A stretch of DNA of 10,994 bases, from NCBI GenBank assembly GCA_030597505.1, contig JAUVRS010000057.1, positions 1-10,994 of the forward strand, read 5' to 3'. The DNA comes from Desulfobacteraceae bacterium. GTDB taxonomy: Bacteria > Desulfobacterota > DSM-4660 > Desulfatiglandales > Desulfatiglandaceae. This document shows, in pieces, positions 1 through 6,689 of the stretch. Numbering within the stretch: the stretch's first letter is position 1; the number at the start of each line of letters is the position of its first letter. Both the position numbers and the translations under genes were made by a program. The notes beneath the pieces are model-generated. The model was not told the DNA's origin, ran no database searches, and saw only the letters and a list, made by a program, of their open reading frames with translations.

Positions 1-42
1 AGGACGTGTCCTTGATGGAATTTGGAATCAAGTGGCTGGGAT

Positions 43-861
43 TCAGTCTTTTTGGGGACAAAACCCTTCAGCCAAAAGAGCACGGCCCGAAAGTCCAGAC
101 TCCTGTCTAGTCCTTGCACCAACATGTGCCGGCAGCTCAGAAAGAAGGGCATCAATTTCGGTGCTCCTTTTACTCAAGAACCTCAGGATATTATCTGATT
201 TGGATTTTAAGACCAGCTGATCCTGTCTTTCAATATCTTCACCGCTGATAAGCATATCGTTTTTGTAAAGGTACGCGACAATGGTATCATCTGCGTCCGG
301 CTGCACTTGAAATTTTTCAGCAAGGACCTCCAGCCAGTATCCGAACTCACTGGGATGTTCAAGATGTTCACCTGGAATTCCCAACTCAAGGGCCAGCGGT
401 CTTGACAGCCCCGGCATCAGCTTGGACCCCCCCAGATAATCAAGCACATGGGCCAGTTGGTGCACAAGGATGCTGTCTCCGATGCGGGGAGATATGGCAA
501 CGTAGACGTTGTCAGGATCACTCTTGCCGGTCTTCAAGACGTTGACGACAATGGCCCCCGTGCCCTCTTGGCCTGATCGGGAACTGTGACTGCCCAACAG
601 GTCAAGGTCCCTATATCTCTTGAGGTCGATGAACCTGATACCCATGCCAGAGCCGGTGAGTTCCTTAATATCCAAAGCGTCTATCATCTCCTGGGAACGG
701 CCATAGTTGACCAGGGGCAGACCGGTAATCCGGGCACTCATCTCCGTGGAAATTTCACTACTCCCCCCAAGGATGATTTCATCTTCTCTCCCCAGATGGC
801 ACTTTTTAAATTTCTTCCCACTGCCGCAAGGGCAGGGTTCATTCCTTCCTATCTTTTTCAT
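43..861 (-). CDS. SEC-C motif protein with degenerate zincin-like motif
   Basis: A 272-residue protein of unknown function. The N-terminus carries a textbook SEC-C zinc-binding motif (NEPCPCGSGKKFKKCH, residues 7-22; ligands Cys10, Cys12, Cys21, His22), as found at the end of SecA and in many otherwise unrelated proteins. The remainder is not a family I recognise. Residues 134-138 read HQLAH followed by VLDYLGG, which resembles the HExxH helix of zinc metallopeptidases but with Gln in place of the catalytic Glu; a possible third ligand region follows (EHLEHPSEFGYW, about 165-176). No signal peptide or membrane segment is visible, so it is probably cytoplasmic. The start is the first ATG after an in-frame TAG seven codons upstream and has no clear Shine-Dalgarno. 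A short upstream coding-like stretch overlaps the start by 23 bases, so translational coupling is possible. The gene is complete in the window. Existence is secure; function is not. Confidence 0.85.
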   Translation of the reverse strand: MKKIGRNEPCPCGSGKKFKKCHLGREDEIILGGSSEISTEMSARITGLPLVNYGRSQEMIDALDIKELTGSGMGIRFIDLKRYRDLDLLGSHSSRSGQEGTGAIVVNVLKTGKSDPDNVYVAISPRIGDSILVHQLAHVLDYLGGSKLMPGLSRPLALELGIPGEHLEHPSEFGYWLEVLAEKFQVQPDADDTIVAYLYKNDMLISGEDIERQDQLVLKSKSDNILRFLSKRSTEIDALLSELPAHVGARTRQESGLSGRALLAEGFCPQKD

Positions 862-1040
862 AAGGATATGGTCGCATGGCTAAATGATTAAAATCTGAAT
901 ACCCTTCCCTGCCGACGTCTTCTAGGGACATTGATTTCGCGAGGTCAGTAAAAACTTCGGTCCATCAGCCCAAAGACCATGTTTTTCATACTTGGGGTTT
1001 GGTCAAAAATAACTTCGTAGAATCGACGTCCGGCTTTGGG
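839..1040 (-). pseudogene. possible small gene split by a +1 frameshift in a T5 run
   Basis: Between the zinc-ribbon and SEC-C genes, two minus-strand reading frames look coding-like and join cleanly if one T is removed from the T5 run at 950-954. The first part (1040 to 945) reads AGRRFYEVIFDQTPSMKNM and continues VFGLMDRSF; the second (964 to 839) reads TDLAKSMSLEDVGREGYSDF and continues NHLAMRPYPYEKDRKE before TGA. The joined product would be about 66 residues, or about 49 if it starts at the ATG at 989. No convincing Shine-Dalgarno precedes either point. It would end 23 bases inside the SEC-C gene, a coupling overlap that would fit that gene's lack of its own binding site. I recognise no family. 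It could be a true pseudogene, a sequencing error in a homopolymer, or chance open frames. Confidence 0.35.
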
Positions 1041-1068
1041 TCAGATTTGGCTGCCCGATCGATAATCT

Positions 1069-1338
1069 TCAATCTTCAATTATCTGGTCTTTATGGGCAT
1101 TGTATGACCAGCAGGGCAGTGGCCCCCCGGCGTCTGTTTCCGGGTCAAGCCGGTGTCTGTAAGAGGCCTTGACTTCCTGCTGCTTCATCATGTGATCCCA
1201 CCCGCGAATAAAATAGGGGCACTCATCATTAAAACACACCCACTGAAACGGTGAAGACCACGTTGAATCTGCCGGAGGCCTCCATTTCTTCATCTTTTCT
1301 CCGCAATCGGGGCAGCGAGGTTTCTTCTGATCACCCAT
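1069..1338 (-). CDS. small zinc-ribbon protein (Ogr/Delta-like cysteine pattern)
   Basis: An 89-residue soluble protein with a four-cysteine zinc ribbon: CPDC at residues 9-12 and CFNDEC at residues 35-40, giving the spacing C-x2-C-x22-C-x4-C. After the second knuckle comes PYFIRGWDHM, and the C-terminal half is rich in aromatic, Arg and His residues (ASYRHRLDPETDAGGPLPCW). The cysteine pattern resembles small zinc-finger proteins of the Ogr/Delta type, but I would not assign a transcriptional role from this alone. The start at 1338 has a GGGAG binding site about seven bases upstream. Its ribosome binding site begins only a few bases after the U-run of an intrinsic-terminator-like hairpin, so expression may depend on readthrough from hdrB. 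Its position next to the sulfate-reduction genes suggests, but does not show, a linked role such as metal-cluster handling or redox sensing. Confidence 0.8.
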   Translation of the reverse strand: MGDQKKPRCPDCGEKMKKWRPPADSTWSSPFQWVCFNDECPYFIRGWDHMMKQQEVKASYRHRLDPETDAGGPLPCWSYNAHKDQIIED

Positions 1339-1349
1339 TTGTTTCTCCC

Positions 1350-1389
1350 AAAAAAAGCCAACTCACCTAAAATTTCAGGGTTTGGCTTT
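1350..1389 (-). terminator. rho-independent terminator or attenuator after hdrB
   Basis: On the minus strand AAAGCCAA (1389-1382) pairs perfectly with TTGGCTTT (1361-1354), giving an 8-bp stem with a 20-base loop that contains a further weak CCT/AGG pairing. A run of seven T follows at 1356-1350. It starts 23 bases after the hdrB stop and ends 11 bases before the zinc-ribbon start codon. It fits the end of the qmo-hdr transcript, with partial readthrough possible. Confidence 0.65.
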
Positions 1390-1412
1390 GGTTTTGAACG
1401 GCACTACCGTTC

Positions 1413-2291
1413 TCACCCGACGGCGGTCTTTAATATGCTTTCGGGCGGGATAATATTATAGTCCAAGGCCGCCTCCTTTTTCAGATCCATTCCAAAGGTG
1501 ACAGCCATCAATTGCGTAAGATAAACGATAGGGATGTCATATTCGGTCCCAAAGGCCTTGTTTATCCTTTCCTGATAGACTTCCAGATTCATAGCGCACA
1601 TTGGGCAGACCGTGGAGATCATCTTCGCGCCATGACTGATGGCATCTTCCAAAATATCCGCCACCAACCGCATACAGTTATCCATTTCGCTCATAAAAAG
1701 CCCTGATCCGCAACACCGCATTTTTTTTGGAAAAGGGACAGGCTCTGCTCCCAAGGCCTCCAAGAGGCGATCCTGGATCTTTGGTTTCTCTACACTGTCG
1801 TATTCCCCGTAAGGTCTCACAGACTGACACCCAACATATCCCGCGATCTTCAGGCCGTTAAGGGGCTTGACTACCGTGGCCTTGATCTTGTCTGGCCCCA
1901 CATCATTATACAACACATCCATAATATGGCGAACCTTCAAGTTTCCCCTGTAAATCCGTCCGCCTTCCGCCAGGCACTCGTTAATCTGTGTCTTGAGCCC
2001 CTCATCCTCCTGAATCTCCTGGCTGACCTTTAGCATCTGAATATAACAGGAGCTGCACGGCACAACAATGTCGTAACTCCCTTGGGTTTCCGCCAGGGCC
2101 AAATTCCGGGCGTTTAACACCTTTATGGCAAGATCCCGGGCACCAACATAGGAGAGACTTGCCCCGCAGCAATTCCAGTCTTCTATTTCCTCAAATTCGA
2201 TCTCAAGGGCCTCCAAAACAGGCTTGAGGGAGACCAAGTAATTGGCTCCACTTCCTTCCAAACTGCATCCCCAATAAAGAAAGTATTTCAT
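1413..2291 (-). CDS. hdrB: HdrB-like subunit (CCG-domain protein) of the Qmo-Hdr module
   Basis: A 292-residue protein matching the B subunit of heterodisulfide reductase in size and motif. It has two complete cysteine-rich CCG domains. The first uses Cys9, Cys41-Cys42 (NCCG) and Cys79/Cys82 (CSSC); the second uses Cys155, Cys193-Cys194 (RCCGSG) and Cys229/Cys232 (CPMC). In methanogen HdrB such motifs hold two noncubane [4Fe-4S] clusters that reduce a disulfide; the natural partner here is unknown. No membrane segment is present. The start ATG overlaps the hdrC stop as ATGA, with GAGGTG upstream, so the two are translationally coupled. In most Desulfobacterota sulfate reducers this position holds qmoC; replacement by soluble hdrC-hdrB is best known in Gram-positive sulfate reducers. 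The protein probably moves electrons between QmoAB and a soluble thiol/disulfide, ferredoxin or other carrier. Family assignment is firm, role is inferred. Confidence 0.9.
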   Translation of the reverse strand: MKYFLYWGCSLEGSGANYLVSLKPVLEALEIEFEEIEDWNCCGASLSYVGARDLAIKVLNARNLALAETQGSYDIVVPCSSCYIQMLKVSQEIQEDEGLKTQINECLAEGGRIYRGNLKVRHIMDVLYNDVGPDKIKATVVKPLNGLKIAGYVGCQSVRPYGEYDSVEKPKIQDRLLEALGAEPVPFPKKMRCCGSGLFMSEMDNCMRLVADILEDAISHGAKMISTVCPMCAMNLEVYQERINKAFGTEYDIPIVYLTQLMAVTFGMDLKKEAALDYNIIPPESILKTAVG

Positions 2292-2872
2292 ACGCTGGCA
2301 CCTCCCCTGCCTCGCATTTTTTCAGCCTTGTCCAGCATTTTTCTCAGGCTTATGATCCCTTTGATCTTTCTTTCCGGAAGCGGCTTTATTCTCTTATGGA
2401 GAAAAAGCCTCAGCCCGATATCTGAAAATCCCAATAGGCCCTTTATTCCCTCAATAATCCCCTCGGCAAAAAAGTAGCGTCTTGAAAGATCTTTTTCGTC
2501 AATACGTCCGATCCGATAAATCTGGTCCCAAAACTTGCCACCGAAATTTGCCGTATCCTTCCGGGGGACAAAATCGTGTTTGAGCGCATAATTCGCCAAG
2601 CCATGCATAACGTCAATGACCGGAATCTTCCGTGGGCACCTGACCTCACAGGTATAACATGACGTGCAGAGCATGATGGCCTGACTTCCCAGCACCTCTT
2701 CTCTTTTCCCGGCCCGTATCAGGGTGAAGATTTGTCGTGGGGAGTGATCCATCTGGAGGCTCAACGGACACGAAGCAGCGCAGACCCCGCATTGCATACA
2801 CATCTTTATCTCATCTCCAAAATCCACATTTTCAAAGACTTCTTTTGCAAAGGATGGATCGTAGCTTCCCAT
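2288..2872 (-). CDS. hdrC: HdrC-like iron-sulfur subunit replacing QmoC
   Basis: A 194-residue ferredoxin-like protein with two classical [4Fe-4S] motifs: CMQCGVCAASCP (Cys25, 28, 31, 35) and CTSCYTCEVRCP (Cys69, 72, 75, 79). This is the two-cluster core of HdrC and of the N-terminal half of QmoC. The remaining 110 or so residues are charged and amphipathic, without the run of hydrophobic helices that forms the cytochrome b-like membrane domain of QmoC. It is therefore a stand-alone HdrC, not a QmoC. A strong AGGAGAGGTG binding site precedes the ATG at 2872. It follows qmoB after 82 bases and overlaps hdrB by four bases. It likely wires electrons between HdrB and the HdrA-like QmoB. Family call is firm; partner and electron donor are inferred. 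Confidence 0.9.
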   Translation of the reverse strand: MGSYDPSFAKEVFENVDFGDEIKMCMQCGVCAASCPLSLQMDHSPRQIFTLIRAGKREEVLGSQAIMLCTSCYTCEVRCPRKIPVIDVMHGLANYALKHDFVPRKDTANFGGKFWDQIYRIGRIDEKDLSRRYFFAEGIIEGIKGLLGFSDIGLRLFLHKRIKPLPERKIKGIISLRKMLDKAEKMRGRGGASV

Positions 2873-2954
2873 TTTGCTTCACCTCTCCTTGTATTTACTC
2901 CCCAAACCAATGATACATCTCAGCCATAATCCTCGAATAATTGTGACAGTCCTG

Positions 2955-5186
2955 TTACCAACCTTTGTATGGATTGGGGCCAACCTCTTCTATCTTTTCC
3001 ATAAACTCACCTATAATGCCGGGGATCTTGTCATAATCGGTGATCCCTATCTCAACAAACTGAACACGGTCAGACTCCAAAGCCAGCCGGTCCAGGGTCT
3101 CAGAAACCTTGTCAAGCCGCGTATTGGCCAATTCGCTGCCTTTCATAAAATGGCATTGATAATCATCTCCATGACGGCAGCCCATCAAAAGCAACCCGTC
3201 AATCCCTCTTGAAAGCGCATCCGCAACCCAGATCAAATTAATGGAACCGAGACACCTGACAGGGATAAACCTGATATAGGGGCTCCACGTCATTCGTTTG
3301 ATGCCCGCCATATCCAATGCGGGATAGGCATCATTTTCGCAAACAAGCGCAATCACCCTCGGTTTCTCTTCGTCCTCTTCGGGCACATGAATGGCCTTAA
3401 GCATGTTTCCGATCATGCTCACAGAATAGTTTTTAAAGGAAATGATCCTTTCGGGGCATGACCCCATACATATGCTACACCGGCGGCACCGTGTGGGGTT
3501 GGGAAGCGGGTTGGCCTTTTCGTCTTCGTTTATAGCGCCGAACGGGCATTCCTCAGTGCACCTTTTACACTGTGTGCACCGTTGCATGTTAAATTCCGGA
3601 TAACTCATATCCCCCGCCCTTGGATGAACCGCCATTCCGATGGCCGTTGCCTCGGTGCACTGGATGGCCTTCATGGCAGCGCCTGTAGCGTCATCCTTGG
3701 CCCTGGCTATCTCCATGGGTTTTCTCACGCACCCGGCAGCATAAATACCGGTCCGCCGCGTTTCATAGGGAAAACAGATATAGTGAGAGTCCGGGAAACC
3801 GTATTGCAAAGTAGGCAATTCGGGCCCCTGACGATATTCCAGGTTCAAGGCGCTGTTGGCAAAGAAACCGGAATCCTGCTCAACTTCGATCATGCCATCC
3901 TCGTCGGCATCTTTTTCATCCTCGGGAGCCTTAACCCTCGGAACCTCCTCGGGCCTGCTCCTCGGAACCATCCCCACAGCCAACACTACAAGGTCCAATT
4001 CTTCTATCTTTACCTTCTCACCCAGCAATTCGTCATCCGCTTCCACATACAACATACCTCCCGACTCACCAACAGCGGACACACTCCCCCGGATAAAGAC
4101 ATTGCCATCCTCCTGAGCCTTCCGGTAAAAATCCTCGGCCTGCCCAACGGTACGGACATCTTTATAAAGAACATAACTGAGGGCCTCTGGATTTTGTTCT
4201 TTAAGATAGGTTGCCTGTTTTAGGGAGACAAGACAACAAACCGATGAACAATATGGCAAATGATCGGAATCCCTGGAACCGGCACACTGGATGAAAAGGG
4301 CATTCTTGACCTCTTTGCCATCAGAGGGTCGGACGATCTTTCCCGCAGCCGCCATCTCTTCCATTTCAACATTGGTGATAACATCCTTGAATTGCCCGTA
4401 TCCCAGGTGTTCCAGTTTGTTTGCATCATAGGGCACCCATCCTGTGGCCTGGATAACGGCCCCCACCCTTTCGTTCGCCGCGTCTCCATTGGACGTTATG
4501 TCCACCGAAAACAAACCCGGAGCGCCGCTCACCTTTTCCACGGTGGAAGAAGTAAAGACCTTGATCCTGGAATCCTCTTCAACCGAGTTGATCAATTCTT
4601 CGACACCCGTATCACTAAGCTCTTTATAGGGCAGCGTTACATTTTTTTTCATCTTTGCCAGAAACCCGCCCAATCGGTCTTCTTTTTCCACTATTACCGC
4701 CTGATACCCGGCTTTCGCCGTATCGAGCGCAGCGGTCATACCGGCCACACCCCCGCCCACCACAAGGATGTCTTTTGAATATGCCTCTTCCGCCTGAAAG
4801 GGCTCCGGCAGTTCCGTATCCTTGGCCTTTGAGCATCCCATCCTCAGGTTATCCTCGGCCAGCATCTGGGTATCTTCCTCCTTGGGAGGCTGGCTCCAAG
4901 CCACCTGCTCCCTCAAATTCACTCTCTCAACGATCTTATCCGGGCCAAAGTTAAAGACATCATAGTTTACCCTTTGCGAGCACGCAGCAATTATAATGGT
5001 GTTGATACCCTCAGCTTCGATATCCTTATTAAGAAGATCAAGTCCCTCAGACCCGCACAGAAACGGATGATCTTTGCAATAGGAGATTGTAAAATCCTCT
5101 GTACCATTCTCCTTGAGTTGCTCAATGTCTAGGGCATCTCCAATGCTGCATCCGGTGCATATATAAACTGCAGTGTTTTTGTCCAT
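2955..5186 (-). CDS. qmoB: QmoB, HdrA-MvhD-like flavin/iron-sulfur subunit
   Basis: A 743-residue protein of the usual QmoB size, combining HdrA-like and MvhD-like parts. Seen in order: an N-terminal cysteine-containing segment (Cys10, Cys13, Cys37, Cys44, Cys69), a Rossmann FAD motif GGGVAGM at 144-150 ending in VEKEDRLGG, the HdrA signature CAGSRD (301-306) with CSSVCC (313-318), a second flavin-site segment YAAGCVRKP (482-490), two [4Fe-4S] motifs (Cys537, 540, 543, 547 and Cys567, 570, 573, 577), and a C-terminal MvhD-like domain from about residue 610 with Cys616, Cys645, Cys670 and Cys678. QmoB works with QmoA as electron carrier to APS reductase. The start lies 4 bases after the qmoA stop, and its AGGAGGT binding site overlaps the last two Arg codons and stop of qmoA, so the pair is tightly coupled. 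The protein is cytoplasmic with no membrane segment. Confidence 0.95.
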   Translation of the reverse strand: MDKNTAVYICTGCSIGDALDIEQLKENGTEDFTISYCKDHPFLCGSEGLDLLNKDIEAEGINTIIIAACSQRVNYDVFNFGPDKIVERVNLREQVAWSQPPKEEDTQMLAEDNLRMGCSKAKDTELPEPFQAEEAYSKDILVVGGGVAGMTAALDTAKAGYQAVIVEKEDRLGGFLAKMKKNVTLPYKELSDTGVEELINSVEEDSRIKVFTSSTVEKVSGAPGLFSVDITSNGDAANERVGAVIQATGWVPYDANKLEHLGYGQFKDVITNVEMEEMAAAGKIVRPSDGKEVKNALFIQCAGSRDSDHLPYCSSVCCLVSLKQATYLKEQNPEALSYVLYKDVRTVGQAEDFYRKAQEDGNVFIRGSVSAVGESGGMLYVEADDELLGEKVKIEELDLVVLAVGMVPRSRPEEVPRVKAPEDEKDADEDGMIEVEQDSGFFANSALNLEYRQGPELPTLQYGFPDSHYICFPYETRRTGIYAAGCVRKPMEIARAKDDATGAAMKAIQCTEATAIGMAVHPRAGDMSYPEFNMQRCTQCKRCTEECPFGAINEDEKANPLPNPTRCRRCSICMGSCPERIISFKNYSVSMIGNMLKAIHVPEEDEEKPRVIALVCENDAYPALDMAGIKRMTWSPYIRFIPVRCLGSINLIWVADALSRGIDGLLLMGCRHGDDYQCHFMKGSELANTRLDKVSETLDRLALESDRVQFVEIGITDYDKIPGIIGEFMEKIEEVGPNPYKGW

Positions 5187-5190
5187 CGAG

Positions 5191-6459
5191 TTACCTCCTA
5201 GCGATTGATTGGATAGCCTTTAAGGCTGCTGCTGTGGCATCTTGAACGGATGAAGCGACATCGGTTGGCCGTCTGACACAGCCCGCACCGTAAATGCCGG
5301 CTTTTTCCGGATCATATGTCAAAAACCCGTATTCGTCACATGACACGTTAGGCGATGGTGCTGTGTTTATCTTATTGGGAACCATCCCTGTGGCCAAGAC
5401 CACCAGATCAAAGTTCATCCGTATCTGTTCACCCGTATTGGTGTTCTCTCCCTCAAGCATAAGGGCGCCTGTTTCTTCATCCTCTGTGATATTGGCAATC
5501 TTGCTCTTTATAAAGGTTATCTTTTCGTCTTCCTGGACCTTTGTATAAAAATCCTCAAGCCTGTCAAGGGCCCGGATATCTATAAAGAAGATTGACACAT
5601 CGCAATCCGGATATTGCTCTCTTATATATGTGGCCTGCTTCATGGAAGCCAGACAGCATATCCCCGAACAATAGGGGAGATGGTTTTCATCCCGCGACCC
5701 GGCACACTGTATAAAAGCCACAGTTTTAACCGTTTTGCCATCTGAGGGCCGCAGTATCTTCCCTTCTGTGGGTCCGTTAAAGGATGCCAATCGTTCCAGC
5801 ATGACATTGGTGATCACATTCTTGTATTCTCCAAAACCGTAATATTCCACCTTGGATGCATCATAAGGTTCCCAGCCCGCTGCCCAGACAATCGCACCGA
5901 CCTTCAAATCAAAGTGCGTTTCGCTCATATCCAGATCAATTGCACCATATTCACAGGCATCATGACATTTCTTCCCTTCCTCGGTCCCGGCAATGGATGG
6001 GTCCATCACGTATCTCATGGGAAATGCAAATTCATGGGGTAAATAAGCGGCCTTGATCTTGTCCATTCCAAAGTTGAACGGATTGCCCAATTCAACCTCA
6101 CATACCTCGGTACATTTGCCGCAACAGGTGCATTTTTCATTTACATAACGGGGAGATATCTTTATTCCCACGTCATAATCCCCTTCCTCACCCGAAATTT
6201 TTTCGACCTCGGCCATTGTAAAAAACCGTATTTTCGGATTTATCCTCATCCGTTTGAAATTAATTTCCAGACCGCAGTTTGGCGGACAAAGCTTTGGGAA
6301 ATACTGGTGCAATTGGGCCACACGGCCTCCCAAATAGGGATTCTTCTCCACGAGCACCACATCATAACCGGCCTCAGCCGCTTCAAGAGCTGCTGTAATT
6401 CCGCTCATACCTCCGCCAACCACTAGTATACTCTGGTTTGTCGTTTGTATGTCTGACAT
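5191..6459 (-). CDS. qmoA: QmoA, HdrA-like flavoprotein subunit
   Basis: A 422-residue HdrA-like flavoprotein of typical QmoA length. The N-terminal FAD motif GGGMSG (15-20) leads to VEKNPYLGGR (37-46). Then come LCPPNCG (57-63), a cysteine cluster CTCCGKCTEVC (110-120), Cys165/Cys169, the HdrA hallmark CAGSRDENH (252-260) with CSGICC (264-269), and the C-terminal flavin-site segment YGAGCVRRPTD (390-400). Together with QmoB it passes electrons to AprBA, as shown in Desulfovibrio where qmo is needed for growth on sulfate. A good GGAGG binding site lies five bases before the ATG. It opens the qmo-hdr block after a 230-base gap from aprA and is followed directly by qmoB. The end of the protein is Ile-Ala-Arg-Arg, where the two Arg codons (AGG AGG) double as the binding site for qmoB. 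Confidence 0.95.
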   Translation of the reverse strand: MSDIQTTNQSILVVGGGMSGITAALEAAEAGYDVVLVEKNPYLGGRVAQLHQYFPKLCPPNCGLEINFKRMRINPKIRFFTMAEVEKISGEEGDYDVGIKISPRYVNEKCTCCGKCTEVCEVELGNPFNFGMDKIKAAYLPHEFAFPMRYVMDPSIAGTEEGKKCHDACEYGAIDLDMSETHFDLKVGAIVWAAGWEPYDASKVEYYGFGEYKNVITNVMLERLASFNGPTEGKILRPSDGKTVKTVAFIQCAGSRDENHLPYCSGICCLASMKQATYIREQYPDCDVSIFFIDIRALDRLEDFYTKVQEDEKITFIKSKIANITEDEETGALMLEGENTNTGEQIRMNFDLVVLATGMVPNKINTAPSPNVSCDEYGFLTYDPEKAGIYGAGCVRRPTDVASSVQDATAAALKAIQSIARR

Positions 6460-6532
6460 TGTTTCCTCCAGGGTTGTAGTTTTCTCAAGGCTGTTGAATC
6501 CGGAATATCCTATTAATATAAAAAGAATATCT

Positions 6533-6538
6533 CGTCAA
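6533..6538 (-). promoter_or_regulatory. weak candidate -35 box for the qmo-hdr block
   Basis: In the 230-base aprA-qmoA gap the minus strand has TTGACG at 6538-6533, a 5/6 match to a sigma-70 -35 box. It is followed by a very AT-rich stretch (TATATTAATAGG) in which a -10 element could lie, though the best fit at 17-base spacing matches only three of six positions. A separate start for qmo transcription would fit the hairpin after aprA. This is a weak sequence-only call. Confidence 0.3.
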
Positions 6539-6636
6539 CACACATTTTCGGGCACGTTATAGGATTTCCCAAAGATGTGCCTTGACCAAACACACTCCAA
6601 TACCCAAGGCTTTTTATCCCGGTCCCCAAGAATGAA

Positions 6637-6670
6637 ATGCTCCAGACATCTGAAACGATGTCTGGAGCAT
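6637..6670 (-). terminator. strong hairpin after aprA (terminator or mRNA stabiliser)
   Basis: ATGCTCCAGACATC (6637-6650) and GATGTCTGGAGCAT (6657-6670) are perfect inverse complements, giving a 14-bp stem with a six-base loop, 19 bases after the aprA stop. On the minus strand only TTTCATT follows, not an unbroken U-run. It may therefore be a weak terminator or a 3' stabilising structure that sets apr transcript levels apart from the qmo genes. The structure is certain; the role is inferred. Confidence 0.6.
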
Positions 6671-6689
6671 ATTTGGCTAAGGTTAATAG

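Noticed and set aside
3582..4223. Plus-strand open frame of 213 codons opposite qmoB
   Set aside because: It lies fully inside the well-supported qmoB gene, has no binding site and gives no recognisable protein; it is an antisense shadow.
4260..4778. Plus-strand open frame of 172 codons opposite qmoB
   Set aside because: It is antisense to the conserved flavin and cysteine motifs of qmoB and shows no domain of its own.
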